Counted from the stretch's first letter, positions 1-10,960 are shown. The stretch is DNA of 64,000 nt from Rhizomys pruinosus (GCA_009823505.1 VZQC01013708.1:458196-522195); one strand, 5' to 3'. Translations and numbers: made by a program. The notes: generated from the letters alone by a model not told the origin.

Positions 1-150
1 TTTTTTTTTTTTTTGGTCTTTTCGAGACAGGGTCTCCCTGTAGCCCCAGCTGTCCTGGAACTCACCTTGTAGACCAGGCTGGCCTTGAACTCACAAAGAT
101 CCACCTGTCTCTGCCTCCCAAGTGCTAGGATTAAAGGCATGCGCCACTTA
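1..150 (-). mobile_element. B1 SINE
   Basis: Oligo-T, ggtcttttcgagacagggtc, to ggattaaaggcatgcgcc. Confidence 0.9.
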
Positions 151-187
151 CTTTTCTAAGAAGTGGTTTTATATTTGTAATTTTTGT

Positions 188-312
188 TGACTGAGGACAG
201 GGTCTCTCTCTATAGGTCCAGACTGGCTTGAAACTCTCTTGATCCTACTGCCTCTGCCTCTGAAGTGCTAAGACTACAGTGCTGGGACTAGAGGAGTACC
301 ACCACACCAGGC
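188..312 (-). mobile_element. Degraded B1 SINE
   Basis: gaggacagggtctctctcta to accaccacaccagg; a further fragment (gagatagggtctcac) is at 327-372. Confidence 0.6.
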
Positions 313-432
313 CAGGTTGTTCTGTTTTGAGATAGGGTCTCACTATAGAGCTGGCTGGTCTGGAACACTCTGTTGCTGAGGCTGGTCTAGGTGATAGTGA
401 TAGTTCAGGCTATTAATGATTTGTCAGGAGGA

Positions 433-575
433 CATTTTTTTTTTTTTTTGCCTTTTTGAGACAGGGTCTCCCTGTAGCTCTAGCTGGCCTGGAACGTGCT
501 ATCTAGACTAGGCTGGCCTTGATCTCGCAGAAATTTGCCTGCCTCTGCCTCCTGAGTGCTGGGACTAAAGGCTGA
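433..575 (-). mobile_element. B1 SINE
   Basis: Oligo-T, tttttgagacagggtctccc to tgctgggactaaagg. Confidence 0.85.
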
Positions 576-619
576 TTCAAAGCCAGCCGAGGGCAGAATT
601 CCATTTCCTCCATAAAGCT

Positions 620-955
620 TTTCTTGTGTGTGCATCTGTGTGCATGCAGGGCGGGGGTCAATGGCAGACCTCTTCCTCTACTGCTCTTCACTTTAGACTA
701 GCTGATCAGCGGGCCCGATCCTCCTGTCTCTGCCTCCCTAACACTAGGATTATGGGTACCCACCAGATCCAGGTTTTTTGTGGGTTTAGAGATGAAAACT
801 CAGGTGTTTGTGCTTGCACAATAAGCACTTTACTGAGTCATCTTCCCAGCTGGGTATCCCCCACTGCCACTTTAGTTTTGAGACAGGGTCTCAGTCATAG
901 CCCAGAGCTGTGAACTTACTATATAACCCAGGCTGGCCTCGGACTCATGATGATA
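620..955 (-). mobile_element. Old B3/B4-type SINE followed by a B1 fragment
   Basis: Contains a tRNA-type head read in reverse (aagcactttactgagtcatc), then gagacagggtctcag to gcctcggactcatg (875-950). Confidence 0.5.
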
Positions 956-960
956 CTTCT

Positions 961-1335
961 TTTTTTGTTTGTTTTTTTTGAGACAGGGTTTCCCTATAGC
1001 CCCAGCTGGCCTGGAACTCACTCTTTTATTTTATTTTATTTTTTTTAATTTTATTTATTTCTGTATGTGTATCAATGTACTGTCTGCATGCAGGTCTGTG
1101 CACCTGTGTCGTGCAATGCCGCGGCAGGCTGGTCTTGAACTCATAGAGATCTGCCTCTGCCTCTGCCTCTGCCTCTGCCTCTGCCTCTGCCTCTGCCTGA
1201 GTGGTAGAATTAAAGGCATGCTCCACCACGCCCAGCTTAAAGATGGTTCTTAGCCGCCATGTGGGTGCTGGGAATCAAACCTGGGTCCTCTAAAAGAGCA
1301 GTCAGCGCTCTTAACTGAGTAGCCATCTCATGAAG
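961..1335 (-). mobile_element. Composite B2-B1 SINE, split, with (TCTGCC)n
   Basis: The B2 head at 1241-1335 joins the B1 at 1240 with the same taaagatggttcttagcc junction. The B1 is interrupted at 1025-1123 by a 5'-truncated B2 tail and carries a hexanucleotide expansion (tctgcc, about 8 copies, 1149-1198). Confidence 0.6.
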
Positions 1336-1683
1336 ATACTCTTGAGTACTGGGATTATAAGCATGAGTTACCATGCCTGGCCAAGACAAGTCTTCTCTTA
1401 AGGCTTTCAAATGATTGGAAGAGATTCAACTACATTATGAAGGGCAAGCCACAGTACATTCAAAGCCTATTGACTCACATGATCTCACCAGGGTCCTCTG
1501 CAAGAGTAGTCAGTGCTCTTAACCGCTCGGCTATCTCTCCAGCCCTCATGATCTCATTTGAAAAGTTCCTTTACAGTCAAGATCCAAACAAGTGTTCGAC
1601 CAAATGTCTGGGAACCCTGTCTTAGCCAAGTTGACTCATAAAATTAGCTATTTTAGCCAGGGTATCAAAAAGCAGAGCAGTGT

Positions 1684-1855
1684 TGCTGGGCATGGTAGTG
1701 GATGCCTTTAATCCCAGCACTTAGGAGGCAGAGGTAGGCAGATCTCTGTGAGTTCAACGCCAGCGTGGTCTACATAGTGAGTTCCAGGACAGCTGGGGCT
1801 ACAGGAAAACCTTGTTTCAAAAAGACCTAAATAAATAAATAATAAATAAATAAAT
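1684..1855 (+). mobile_element. B1 SINE with (AAAT)n tail
   Basis: ctgggcatggtagtggatgc to aaaaccttgtttcaaaaag, then ataaataaata. Confidence 0.9.
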
Positions 1856-2204
1856 GAAGCAGAGAGCAATATGTCCAAGTGGAAGGGCCAGTTCCTTGTA
1901 ACAGAGTTGAGGATGTGCCTGGGGAGGACTAGGATATAGTGCAGAGAGGACTGGCTTCCGATCTCTTTTTCATCTCCATTTTCCAAAATGCCCTTAAGAG
2001 CTTGCACAGCCACACACATCTGTAAGCTCAGCACGTGGGAACCCAAAGCAGGAGGATTGCAATTTTCAGACTAGCCTGGAAACCACAGCAAAACTTTGTC
2101 TCAAAAAAATTGTTATAGCCAGGTATGGTGGCCCCACAAGAGTACTGTGTGATTTTCAAATTGTTGAGTTAGAAATGCCACTCTACCAAAGAAAGGCCAA
2201 AAAC

Positions 2205-2804
2205 TGTGGAGGAAAAGCTTTAATAAAAGAATATTACATCAAGGAAAAAGTACAGAACACGACACAGAGACAGTGACAGAGACAGAGACAGATCGACGTG
2301 TCGGGCGAGCACACATCCAGGGACTGGAGGACAGCGGCCCTGAGGTCCGATCTTCTCCCCCTTTTATTCCCAGTTAGGGCATTTCTACTGTGGTTATGGT
2401 GACCCTTTCTCTGATTGGTGGGGTCTTGGTGGTTGCAGATCAGGCAGTCTTTCATTGGATCAGTCCACCTGTTCTGCACCCCTTTGTTTGAAACAATGGT
2501 TGTGTTTAGCAGTGTGAAGTCCCTTGGAGAGTAATGGGCTCCTTAGGGGGTGAGAAGCCCTCCTACAGGGCTGGGAAAGTTCATCCTGACCTCAGGTAGC
2601 TCTGGGAACTAATAACTCAAGGTGGGAGGGAGTAACTGTGGGAACCAGACCTGCTTCAACTAGAGAGTTGCTCCTGTTAACTCTTTCCTTTTGATTAACT
2701 TCTTCTGACCTACTCCTAACAACATGTATAGTATCTTGCTATTAACTCTCTTGCTAACGGCACTGTTTCATACAACACAGCTCTTCAACTTATTCCCCTA
2801 AGCA
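2205..2804 (-). mobile_element. LTR-like element, about 600 bp (probable solo LTR)
   Basis: On the minus strand it runs from TGCTTAGGGG to CCTCCACA, giving TG...CA ends. It has AATAAAAGGGGGAG near the middle and a U5-like end ATTCTTTTATTAAAGC. It is SINE-free unique-looking sequence with no retroviral gene. I could not find a target-site duplication, so both limits are tentative. Confidence 0.45.
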
Positions 2805-2811
2805 AAATTGT

Positions 2812-2925
2812 GCTTTTTTTGATGGGGGATTGAGACAGGGTCTCTTTGTTGCCCAAGCTGGCCTGGAACTCAATATGTAGATCAGGCTGGCCTTGAGCTC
2901 ACAGAGATCCCTAGAATTAATGGCA
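2812..2925 (-). mobile_element. B1 SINE split by the MaLR-like LTR
   Basis: gagacagggtctctttgttg to cctagaattaatggcatg. The gaattaatggcatg piece recurs at 3365-3378 beyond the LTR. Confidence 0.6.
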
Positions 2926-2972
2926 TGTCTTGACATTACTGCTCCATTTTAATTAAAAAACAAAGGGTGGGA

Positions 2973-3333
2973 TGTGGGAATGGAACTTTGTGTGTGGCTT
3001 GAAGCCAGAAATTGTAAGACCTGGGGGAGGTCTCCAGTACTGATATCTCTGTGGGCTTCCAGAATTATCTGTAGCTGGAAGATTCAGGATATTACAATGA
3101 TTCTTGCCTCGCCCTGTCTCTGCAAAAGTTCCAGGCACCTTCCCTTGAGGCATTGAGCAGAATGTCACACCTCTAGTTACCTGTTGCACAAACCAGAGCT
3201 CTGCAGCCCCCCTGATTAGAACCAAGTTGGCTCACCCCTCCCTTCCACCTGCTCCCCACTTCCTTGCTCAAAGCACAGTAGTCTTGAATATATAGACATC
3301 ACTGACAGTAAATAAACGGAATTCCTATCCTCA
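2973..3333 (+). mobile_element. Solo LTR, MaLR-like (about 360 bp)
   Basis: It starts tgtgggaatgg and ends cctatcctca. It has a TATA-like gaatatatagac and the polyadenylation signal aataaa (3310-3315) about 20 bp before the end, followed by an A-rich tract. Length and architecture fit rodent ERVL-MaLR LTRs. It splits an older B1 (2812-2925 / 3364-3392). Confidence 0.6.
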
Positions 3334-3463
3334 AAGAAAAAAGAAAAAAAAAAAAAAAGAAAAGAATTAATGGCATGCATCAGTACTCCTGGCTTATGTA
3401 TCTCTGACTGACTGTTGCTCACCAGTCCCTATCCATCCCCTGGTAAACATCAATCTGTCCTCT

Positions 3464-3608
3464 GAATTTTTTTTTTTTTTGAGACAGGATTTCATTGTGT
3501 TGTCCTGGACTCTGCTGTGTGCACTAGGCTGTCATCAAGCTCCTGACAACCCTCCTGCCTTTGCCTCCTCAGTGCTGTGATCCCAGGTGATGCTACCATG
3601 CCCAGCTG
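3464..3608 (-). mobile_element. Diverged B1 SINE
   Basis: Oligo-T, gagacaggatttcattgtg to gctaccatgcccagc. Another degraded B1 is at 3845-3985. Confidence 0.6.
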
Positions 3609-3610
3609 AT

Positions 3611-3832
3611 TTTTTTTTTTAAGACAGGGTCTCCCTATACCTCCAGCTGGCCTGGAACTCTATAGACCAGGCTGGCCTTGAATTCACAGAGATCCCCTAG
3701 GATTAAAGGCATGCACCACCATGCCCTGCTTAAAGATGGTTCTTAGCCGCCATGTGGGTTATGGGAATCAAACCTGGGTCCTCTGAAAGAGCAGTCGGAG
3801 CTCTTAACCACTGAGGCATCTCTCCAGCCCCC
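3611..3832 (-). mobile_element. Composite SINE: B2 head fused to B1 (clean copy)
   Basis: Read on the minus strand: a B2 head (ggctggagagatgcctcag to ggctaagaaccatcttta, about 100 nt), then at once a complete B1 (gcagggcatggtggtgca to gagaccctgtctt) and an oligo-A tail. There is no linker between the parts, and the B2 body is absent. Confidence 0.75.
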
Positions 3833-4047
3833 CTGCTGATTATTTATTGAGATAATCTTATTCATAGCTCAGGCTGGCTTGGAACTGTCACTGTGTAGCA
3901 CAAGCTGTCCGCAAACTTGTGGTGATCCTCTGCTTCAACTTTCCCAAGTGCTGGAATTAGAGGTATGCGCCACCATACCCAGCATATTCACTTTTATGAT
4001 ATTAGTGATTTTATCTACACATTGGTGATAAGAATGCCTATTTTTCT

Positions 4048-4390
4048 TCTTTTTAAAATATTTTGTTTTTATTTTATTTGTATGAGTGTACTGCCTGCAC
4101 ATATGTAAGTGCACCCGTGTTGTGTAGGACTTGGGAATCCATAGACAGGATTAAGTGAAATAAAAGCTATTAACAAATGGAGGTAAGATGAGAAGCAAAT
4201 TATAAAGAACTCTATGAAGCTATTGCCCTGAAAGCAATTAAAAGAGTAGTAATACATTTATGTTTGTGTATATGCCTGCCATAGTGTGTATATAGAGGTC
4301 AGAGGACAACTGACAGGAGTCGCTTCTCTCCTTCCACCATGTAGGTCCCACAGAGTGAGCTTGGGTGTCTTCACCGAGCTATCCCCCTAC
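4048..4390 (-). mobile_element. B2/B3-type SINE fragments
   Basis: tgtatgagtgtactgcctgc (4080-4127) and gtcagaggacaactgacagg to gagctatcccc (4255-4388), with about 120 bp of unique sequence between. Confidence 0.5.
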
Positions 4391-4448
4391 CTCTGGAAGG
4401 AATTTTGAATAGGGCATAAACATAGAACAAATAAAGAAGAATCTTAGG

Positions 4449-4755
4449 TACTTGGGAGATGGCTCCGTGGGTAAGAATGCCTGCTGCACAAACATGAGGA
4501 CTGGGGTTCAGATCCCAAGCCTTCATCCATGTCAAAAGCCAGCTGTGGCCACAGGTGCCCCTGCAAGCCCAGTGCAATCTGCACAGGGACAGGAAGATTT
4601 CTCGGGCTTACTGGGTGCCAGCCCAGCTCCGGGTACAGTGAGATCCTGTCTCAATAAGGCCCAGGGGCATAAAGGAGGTCGGCCAACGTCTTCTGGTCTC
4701 TGTATACCTACATACAAGTGCACAAAAACCATACACACAAAGGATAATCTTGCAG
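4449..4755 (+). mobile_element. B4/RSINE1-type SINE
   Basis: A tRNA-like head (gagatggctccgtgggtaag, acaaacatgaggactggg), a B1-like centre and a gatcctgtctcaataagg end. Confidence 0.6.
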
Positions 4756-4910
4756 TTGTGTACAAGATCTACTGAAAGACTCCAAAAATGTCAGTTGATA
4801 TTCATTTTACAGGTGAAAATTCAAGAAAGCAGAAAATTATGGTATAATCTTTGGCTTGTTACAGTAGTTACTAGCTAACTGATATTCCCTTTTGAGTCAT
4901 CATGAAACTT

Positions 4911-5136
4911 TATTTTTTTTAATTTTTTATTTTATGTGTATGAGTGAGTGTACTGTCTGCATGTAGGTCTGTGCCCCTGTGTCATGCAATGGTGTGGAGG
5001 TCAGAAGAGGGCGTCAGATTCCCCTGGAACTGGAGTTAAAGACGGTTCTTAGCCACCATGTGGGTGCTGGGAATCAAACCCAGGTCCTCTGCAAGAGCCA
5101 TCAGGGCTCTTAACCACTGAGCCATCTCTCCAGCCC
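4911..5136 (-). mobile_element. B2 SINE (short form)
   Basis: Flanked by gtcatcatgaaactt (4896-4910, 5137-5151). tgtgtatgagtgagtgtactg to ccatctctccagccc. Confidence 0.95.
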
Positions 5137-5151
5137 GTCATCATGAAACTT

Positions 5152-5612
5152 TTTTTTCTTTCTTATTTATTTTTTATTATTATTTGTTTATTATTTATTA
5201 TTTTTTTATTTGTTTATTTTTGTCTTTTCGAGACAGGGTCTCCCTGTAGCCTCCCAGCTGTCCTGAACTCGCTCTGTAGACCAGGCTGGCCTTGAACTCA
5301 CAAAGATCCACCTGCCTGATTATTTGTTTATTTTTAAGGGATTCTACAATATAATAACACAGTTGTTTTCAGATAACATTGATGCTACTAAGTTTGCCAT
5401 ACAATTAGGTAATTGGTGCATTTTGCAAGTATCTATGTCCAAATTTTGAACAACCCAAGGTTCCCATAGTCCAGTTGGAGAAGCTTGTATGCACAGGCAT
5501 GTTGATCAATTAGGAGTCCAGACCATATTGCTGTAGTCTCATGATTCACCCCTATCTCTCTGCAGCCCGTACATTCTACCATGCCTCCTCTTCCGCAAAT
5601 TGTTCCCTGGGC
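5152..5612 (-). mobile_element. 5'-truncated L1-like 3' tail, with target duplication
   Basis: A minus-strand insert whose A-rich tail is at the low end, flanked by catcatgaaacttt (5139-5152 and 5613-5626). The body (5327-5612) matches the inserts at 12246-12598 and 53168-53530 on the opposite strand. The gaagagg...gaatgt-type 3' UTR pattern resembles rodent L1 3' ends. A B1 (5216-5320) has jumped into its tail with the duplication atttgtttattttt. Confidence 0.6.
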
Positions 5613-5637
5613 CATCATGAAACTTTAAATTGCATCC

Positions 5638-5920
5638 TTTTTTTTGGTCTTTTCGAGACAGGGTCTTTCTCTGTAGCCCCAGCTGTCCTGGAACTCGCTC
5701 TGTAGACCAGGCTGGCCTTGAACTCACAAAGATCCATCTGCCTCTGCCTCCCAAGTGCTAGGATTAAAGGTGTGCGCCACCACGCCCAGCCTTTTTTTTT
5801 TTTTTTAATAAAGACAAGTTCTCATGTACCTCAGACTGGCTTTGAAATCTGCTATGTATCTGAGGATGTTCGTGCCTTTACCTCCTAAGTGTTATGAGTA
5901 TATACCACTACTCTGGGCAC
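5638..5920 (-). mobile_element. Two B1 SINEs in tandem
   Basis: A clean B1 at 5638-5791, and an old one at 5791-5920 (gacaagttctcatgtacc to ccactactctggg). Confidence 0.85.
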
Positions 5921-5989
5921 TCTTCAACTTCCTCATTGACTTATAGTTGTGACTTGTCTCAAATCAAGAATTAAAAAAAATACACATGG

Positions 5990-6402
5990 GGCTGGAGAGA
6001 TAGCCTAGTGGTTAAGAGCACTGACTGCTCTTGCGGAGGACCCGGGTTCTATCCCCAGCACCCACATGGCGGCTGAGAACCATCTGTAACTCCATTTCCA
6101 GGAGAGCTCCAGTTCCAGGGGAATCCAACACCCTCTTCTGACCTTCACGGCATTGCACGACACGGGTTCACAAACCTACATGCAGACAGTACATTCATAC
6201 ACATACAAAAATAAATAAAATAAAAAAAAATTAAAAAAAATACACACACACACATGTGGTGGCACATGCCTTTAATCTCAGCACTTGGGAGGCAGAAGCA
6301 GGTGGATCTCTGTGAGTTCAAGTCCAGCCTCGTCTACATAGCAAGTTCCAGGCCAGCTGAGGCTACAGAGAGACCCTGTCAAAAAAAAAAAAAAAAAAAA
6401 AG
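5990..6402 (+). mobile_element. B2 (long form) followed by B1
   Basis: B2 5990-6225 with the duplicated ccatttccaggagagctcc segment, flanked by attaaaaaaaatacaca; B1 6252-6402. Confidence 0.9.
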
Positions 6403-6707
6403 ACAGAGTCTCTTACTAGTCTGGAATACATATTCAGCTAGCTATAAAGGCTGTCCAGAGACCCCTCCACCCTCACACAAGGGATCCCCCTGGCTTTGCT
6501 TGCAGCAATGAGATTATAGAGTACACACTGCCACATCCTACTTTTAGGTTGATGCTGGGAAACTCTAACTAGGTCCTCGGGCCCTCAGGCTTATGCAGTA
6601 AGCACTTTACCAACTGAGCCATCTCTTCTGTTCAAATCTATCATACTTTTATCAAACGAAATTCCTGTTCACAAAATTAGAAAACCTGAGTATCTCTGAA
6701 CTACTAT

Positions 6708-7129
6708 TGTGATGGGGCAACCCAAGATTGCCTGTAGGTATGCCATATTATCAGCTCCAGCAGAGCCAATAGTTGAAGCTTAATTCAAAGTATGGAATAG
6801 GGAAGTTTAACTCAATTGAACAAGGGCAGGAGTTTGAGAACAGGTCCATGTGTACCTGGTAGCTAGGGACACAGCTAACTGCAGACTTGTGACTTCTGTG
6901 GTTTCTGCTTGGCTTGCTTTTAGAGAATAGGAAATATTTGAGGGGTTTTCAGCCCCTAATCTTGGGGACTGAAACTTTTCACCTCTGGATATGGTTTTTC
7001 TGTATAAAACTCCCCTCAAACACAGCTTAGGGGACCAATGCCCAATGTGTAGTTGTCAGCTGACTATAAAGACTTTCATCTGGCATCATTTTGTGGCTGA
7101 GTGGTCTTTGCTGGAATTACCCCATTACA
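6708..7129 (+). mobile_element. Solo LTR, 422 bp, 4-bp target duplication
   Basis: The ends are TGTGATGGGG...CCCCATTACA, near-perfect inverted termini, flanked by ctat on both sides (6704-6707 and 7130-7133). There is an internal TATA-type tataaaac near 6998. The 4-bp duplication suggests an ERV1-class LTR. No internal viral sequence remains. Confidence 0.7.
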
Positions 7130-7387
7130 CTATTGTGTTTCAAATGATATGATTTGTTTCAATAACTTTCTGCCTCCTTAACTCAAATTTTTGTTCCGTG
7201 TTTGAGATAAGGGTGTTACTATGCAAGCAACTCCCTAAGTAGGCCGTGAAGTCCTTGAATTTATCATGAACCTCCTCCTGTATCAGCTTCAGCAGTGATA
7301 TCATGACCCCATGCCTACCCTGTTAACTCTATTCTGTGTCTGGTTCTTTACGGTTAATTGACTTTAATTAGTAAGGTTTAATAAACT

Positions 7388-7581
7388 GTCTTCTTCTTCT
7401 TCTTCTTCTTCTTCTTCTTCTTCTTCTTCTTCTTCTTCTTCTTCTTCTTCTTCTCCCTCTCCCTCTCCCTCTCCCTCTCCCCCTCCCCCTCCCCCTCCCC
7501 CTCCTCTCCTCCTCCTCCTCCTCCTCCTCCTCCTCCTCCTCCTCCTCCTCCTCCTCCTCCTCCTCCTTCTTCTTCTTCTTT
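7388..7581. repeat. Compound polypyrimidine microsatellite
   Basis: (TTC)n, then (TCCCTC)n, (CCCCTC)n, (TCC)n and (TTC)n, about 190 bases with only C and T on the plus strand. It adjoins a B1 (7580-7715). Confidence 0.97.
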
Positions 7582-7715
7582 GGTCTTTTTTGAGACATGA
7601 TCCCAGATGGCCTGGAACTTGCTATATAGACAAGGCTGGCCTTGAACTCACAGAGATCTGCCTGCCTCTGCCTCCCAAGTGCTGGGATTAAAGGCATGCA
7701 CCACTATGCCCGGCA
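7580..7715 (-). mobile_element. B1 SINE
   Basis: ggtcttttttgagacatgat to gcaccactatgcccggc. Confidence 0.9.
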
Positions 7716-7937
7716 ATAAACCATTATATTCTTATAAAAAGCACTAACATTTTTGTAAAAATATTAAAGTTAAATCTCTCTAAAACACTCCTTAAATGTA
7801 TTTCCATTTTAAAATTCTATTACGTGACTGGTCAAGTTTAAGCAAGATTTACCTACTAATCCCACTGCTTACAATTGGTACCATCTCACTTAAGGTCCAA
7901 TGTCTTGTGTAATTTGTTATTTATTATATCTTCAGAT

Positions 7938-8100
7938 AAAGTTTTTTTTTTTTTTTTGTCCTTTTGAGACAGGGTCTTCCTTTAGTCCCAGCTGGCCTGG
8001 AGCTTGCTCTGTAGACCAGGCTGGCCTTGAATTCATAGAGATCCACCTGCCTCTGCCTACTCAGTGCTGGGATTAACAGCATGTGCCACCACGCCTGACT
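7938..8100 (-). mobile_element. B1 SINE
   Basis: Oligo-T, gtccttttgagacagggtct to gccaccacgcctgac. Confidence 0.9.
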
Positions 8101-8289
8101 ACATTTTCTTTTTATGTACAGTGGTAAATGTAATCCAGAGAGTTTGGTCATTCTCCTCAAGTCCTATAAAGCCTACATGGGACAAGATAAAACTTTCCTA
8201 TGTATTTCTGTGACATTAATTGCCAGGAAATACTGTATACAATTGACTTGATCTAATGGACTAACATTGAAACTTATATTACTAACATT

Positions 8290-9730
8290 ACTTTTTTTTT
8301 GCTTTTTTAAAAATTTTATTTTTTATGTGTATGAATGTACTGTCTGCATGTGGGTCTGTGCACCCGTGTCATGCAATGCCTTGGAGGTCAGAAGAGGGCG
8401 TTGGATTCTCCTGGAACTGGAGTTAAAGACAGTTCTTAGCCGCCATGTGGGTGCTGGGGATCGAACCCGGGTCCTCTGCAAGAGCAGTTAGCACTCTTAA
8501 CCACTAGGCCATGTCTCCAGTCCAACATTACTTTTTAAAAATTTTTTTATTTTTTGTATGTGTATGAGTGTACTGTCTGCATGTAGGTTTGTACACCCGT
8601 GTTGTGCAATGCCGTGGAGGTCAGAAGAGGGTCTCAGATTCCCCTGGAACTGGAGGCTTCCTGGAATTGGAGTTACAGATGGTTCTTAGCCGCCATGTGG
8701 GTGCTGGGGATCCAACCCGGGTCCCCTGCAAGAGCAGTCAGTGCTAGGCTATCTCTCCAGCCCCCAACATTACTTAAAAAAAAAAAAAATTATTTCCTCT
8801 TGTTTTATGGTTACGAGCATTTTGACTGCATGTATGTATGTGTACCACATGTGTGGAATGCCTGGGAGTCCAGACAAGGGTGTCAGATACCCTGGAACTG
8901 GAATTATAAGCAAGTGTTGGCTCCCATGTGGGTACTGACCTGGGTCCTCTGCAAGAACAGCCAGCACTCTAAAAACACTGACCCATCTTTCCAGCCACAT
9001 ATTATTGTTTTTATATTTACAATTTTTTTAAAATTTTTATTATTTTTTAAAATTTATTTTCGTTATGTGTATGAATGTACTGTTTGTATGCAGGTTTGTG
9101 CACCCACGTCATGCAATGCCATGGAAGTCAGAAGAGGGTGTCGGATTCCCCTGGAACTGGAGTTAAAGATGGTTCTCAGCCACCATGCGGGTACTGGGAA
9201 TTGAACCCAGGTCCTCTGCAAGAGCAGTCGGTGCTCTTAACTGCTAGGCCATCTCTCCAGCCCGTTTATTATTATTATTAATTTTTAAATTTATTTTTGT
9301 ATGTGTATGAGTGTACTGTCTGCATGTGGTTTGTGCACCTGTGTCATGCAATGCCACAGAGGTCAGAAGAGGGTCTCGGATTCCCCTGGAACTGGAGTTC
9401 TCCTGGAATTGGAGTTACAGATGGTTCTTAGCCGCCATGTGGGTGCTGGGGATCGAACCCGGGTCCTCTGCAAGAGCAGTGGGTACTCTTAACCGCTAGG
9501 CTATCTCTCCAGCCACTATTTATTATTTTTTATGTGTATGAGTGTACTGTCTGCATGTAGGTTAGTGCACCCGTGTCATGCAATGCCACAGAGTTCAGAA
9601 GAGGGCGTCAGATTCCCCTGGAACTGGAGTTAAAGACGGTTCTCAGCCACCATGTGGGTGCTGGGAATGGAACCTGGGTCCTCTGCAAGAGCAGTAGGTG
9701 CTCTTAACCGCTGAGCCATCTCTCCGGCCC
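8290..9730 (-). mobile_element. Cluster of six B2/B3-type SINEs, all minus strand
   Basis: B2 short 8290-8522, B2 long 8533-8763, old B2/B3 8772-8998, B2 short 9020-9263, B2 long 9275-9515, B2 short 9518-9730. aacattact recurs at the first three junctions (8284, 8524, 8766), i.e. a reused target site. Confidence 0.9.
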
Positions 9731-9848
9731 CGTATTTACTATTTTTAACCAACTACTACACAGAAAAACTATGCCTTAACATTATAGCCCCGTATTTACT
9801 ATTTTTAGCCAACTACTACACAGAAAAACTATGCCTTAACATTTAACT
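9731..9848. repeat. 59-bp tandem duplication
   Basis: cgtatttactatttttaacc... occurs twice in a row, differing by one internal base (aaccaa / agccaa) and at the ends. Confidence 0.95.
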
Positions 9849-9849
9849 A

Positions 9850-10780
9850 AGTCCTAACATAACAAATAACACAAGTACTAAACAGTGAGCAGGATGAGCA
9901 GAGTCTGCAGTCAGCGAAGTGGGGTGTGGGGGTTGGGAAGCCCAATAAATAGCAATGTATTATATGTGAATTCCCACTACTCTAGGGTCCATTATGGTGA
10001 GCCTTTTCTGTCTTTCAAACACTACCAGCTATTATGGTACAATCATGAGAGAGGAGAGCTGAGAGACTATAGGAAGGATACTGCTTGCTATTCGATTAAA
10101 CTAAGGTTTTCCTAAGCTTTTAAAAACACTTGAGTCCAGCCGGGTGGAAAAAAACAAAACAAAACAAAACAACCCACTTGAGTCCACAAAGAATGGGATG
10201 CAGTGTACAGAGGAGCCAAGGGGTTTGAGGACCTGGCACTGCTCCATGAATGCTTGAAGATGTTCCTTTGCCCTTTTCCCTTAGCAGTGATTGATAATAC
10301 AGACTGGAACGGGACAGGACCCTTGGGAGACAGGAAGGGAAGAACTCCCGAGAACAAGAGCTCCTTTGGCCTAGGGCAAAGATTTTGCTTTTGGGGACAG
10401 GATCTCCAAGTAGCCCCGGTTCCAGTGGTCTGGGACTCATCATGTACATCAGGCTGGCCTTGAACTCAGAGACCCATCTGCCTCTGCATGGAACACCCAG
10501 GGATACAAACTTTATAGCCCAGGTTAGCCCTGAACCCACTATTAGCCAATGATAACCTTGAACCTTTGATCCCTGCTTCCCCTTTCCCAGTGCTAGAACA
10601 TGTCACCTCATCTTTTTACATCCTTTTGGAGATAAAAGACAGACTGCTTGCAGGCAGATTTGAGGTAGAAAAGGAGACCTCACACCTGAAGGGAGCAGAG
10701 GCAAGGGTCAACAGGACATTAGACAGACCAAAGTGAAACCCCGAGTAGAAACTTCCGAAGGGAGATGCATAATAAAGGGC
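9850..10780. other. Mostly unique intergenic sequence
   Basis: A 76-residue open frame (9885-10115) and others here show no family I recognise. An (AAAAC)n stretch is at 10147-10170 and a B1-like fragment (-) at 10390-10500. Nothing firmly functional was seen. Confidence 0.5.
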
Positions 10781-10782
10781 TG

Positions 10783-10925
10783 GTGCCGGGCTGGGGGCCC
10801 ACGCCTTCAATCCTAGCACTCAGGAGGCACAGGCAGGCGGATCTTTGTGAGTTCAAAGCCAGCCTGGTCTACAGAGTGAGTTCCAGGCCAGCTGGGGCTA
10901 CAGGGAGACCCTGTCTCGAAAAGAC

Positions 10926-10958
<33 letters not shown>
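10783..10958 (+). mobile_element. B1 SINE with a long A tail
   Basis: gccgggctgggggcccacgc to ctcgaaaagacc plus about 32 A. The flanks agggctggt/aaggctggt look like a target duplication. Confidence 0.9.

Positions 10959-10959
<1 letters not shown>

Positions 10960-10960
<1 letters not shown>

Noticed and set aside
7368..7697. Glu/Arg-rich 109-residue frame
   Set aside because: Translation of the polypyrimidine microsatellite and a B1.
8599..9204. 201-residue frame and the many 60-100 residue frames with VRRGSRIPLELE or GDRTRVLCKSS
   Set aside because: These are translations of B2 SINEs; the same peptides recur at every B2 copy.
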